Shown: positions 5,053 to 5,131 of the stretch, piece by piece
How the letters are laid out: every line of letters starts with the position of its first letter
Numbering within the stretch: the first letter of the stretch is position 1
Source: Pseudomonadota bacterium
GTDB lineage: Bacteria; Pseudomonadota; Alphaproteobacteria; Rhizobiales; Devosiaceae
Length of the DNA: 5,131 nt
Reading direction: 5' to 3'
NCBI GenBank assembly: GCA_023415605.1
Contig: JAEZKB010000349.1
Coordinates: 1-5,131, forward strand
Translations under genes and position numbers: made by a program
Notes under the pieces: generated by a model
The model's database searches: none
Seen by the model: the letters and a program-made list of their open reading frames with translations, nothing else
Told to the model about the DNA's origin: nothing

Positions 5053-5105
5053 CCCTGGGTTCGGCAGCATCCGGGATCTATTTATGGATGCTGTCGCACC
5101 CAGGG
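5053..5105. repeat. Large hairpin-forming inverted repeat at the right end
   Basis: Arms at 5053-5072 and 5086-5105 are complementary at 18 of 20 positions around a 13-nt loop that contains the AT-rich TCTATTTAT. No T-run follows on either strand, so an intrinsic terminator is not supported. Its sequence is unrelated to the 29-bp units 65 bp to its left. It is probably another intergenic repeat or a structured RNA element. The rest of 4862-5131 shows no gene that I can support. Confidence 0.65.
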
Positions 5106-5131
5106 GGACCGGGGGTTCGGTCATTGTACCG

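Overview
The window is high-GC DNA that looks like the chromosome of an alphaproteobacterium. The style of the proteins (a polar amino-acid binding protein, a DUF1236-type surface protein, stand-alone cyclic-nucleotide-type domains) and the right-hand palindromic repeats fit Hyphomicrobiales, perhaps near Devosia. That placement is an impression from protein style and base composition, not a search result. No transposase, integrase, phage gene, CRISPR array, tRNA or rRNA is visible.

Left part (9-2095), all on the minus strand. An exported amino-acid ABC-transporter binding protein (9-794) follows a 130-bp gap with a plausible sigma70-type promoter. Upstream of it lies a tight three-gene run read right to left: a stand-alone cyclic-nucleotide-binding-type protein (1676-2095), a second one (1227-1664), and a small SelW/Rdx-family CxxC protein (925-1224). 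The gaps are 11 and 2 bp. The stop codon of the first gene forms part of the ribosome binding site of the second, and the Rdx gene needs a TTG start, so these three are very probably co-transcribed and translationally coupled.

Middle (2160-3937). A clear rho-independent terminator ends a minus-strand gene for a secreted, glycine-rich DUF1236-like protein (2231-2851). This gene is divergent from a plus-strand seven-helix acyltransferase of the DUF1624/HGSNAT type (2966-3937), which carries an extra cysteine-containing C-terminal tail.

Right part (3923-5131). A third stand-alone cyclic-nucleotide-type protein (3923-4348, minus) converges on the acyltransferase and overlaps its end by 15 bp. 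A 264-bp gap with a strong inverted repeat follows. Next comes a small unrecognised plus-strand gene (4613-4861) and a 270-bp gene-free end with two large hairpin-forming repeats.

The most notable theme is the three short proteins that have the cyclic-nucleotide-binding beta-roll but no DNA-binding domain. All three carry His where the family's phosphate-binding Arg normally sits. They probably act through protein contacts or bind something other than classical cAMP, but their function cannot be read from the sequence. Everything else looks like ordinary chromosomal gene content.
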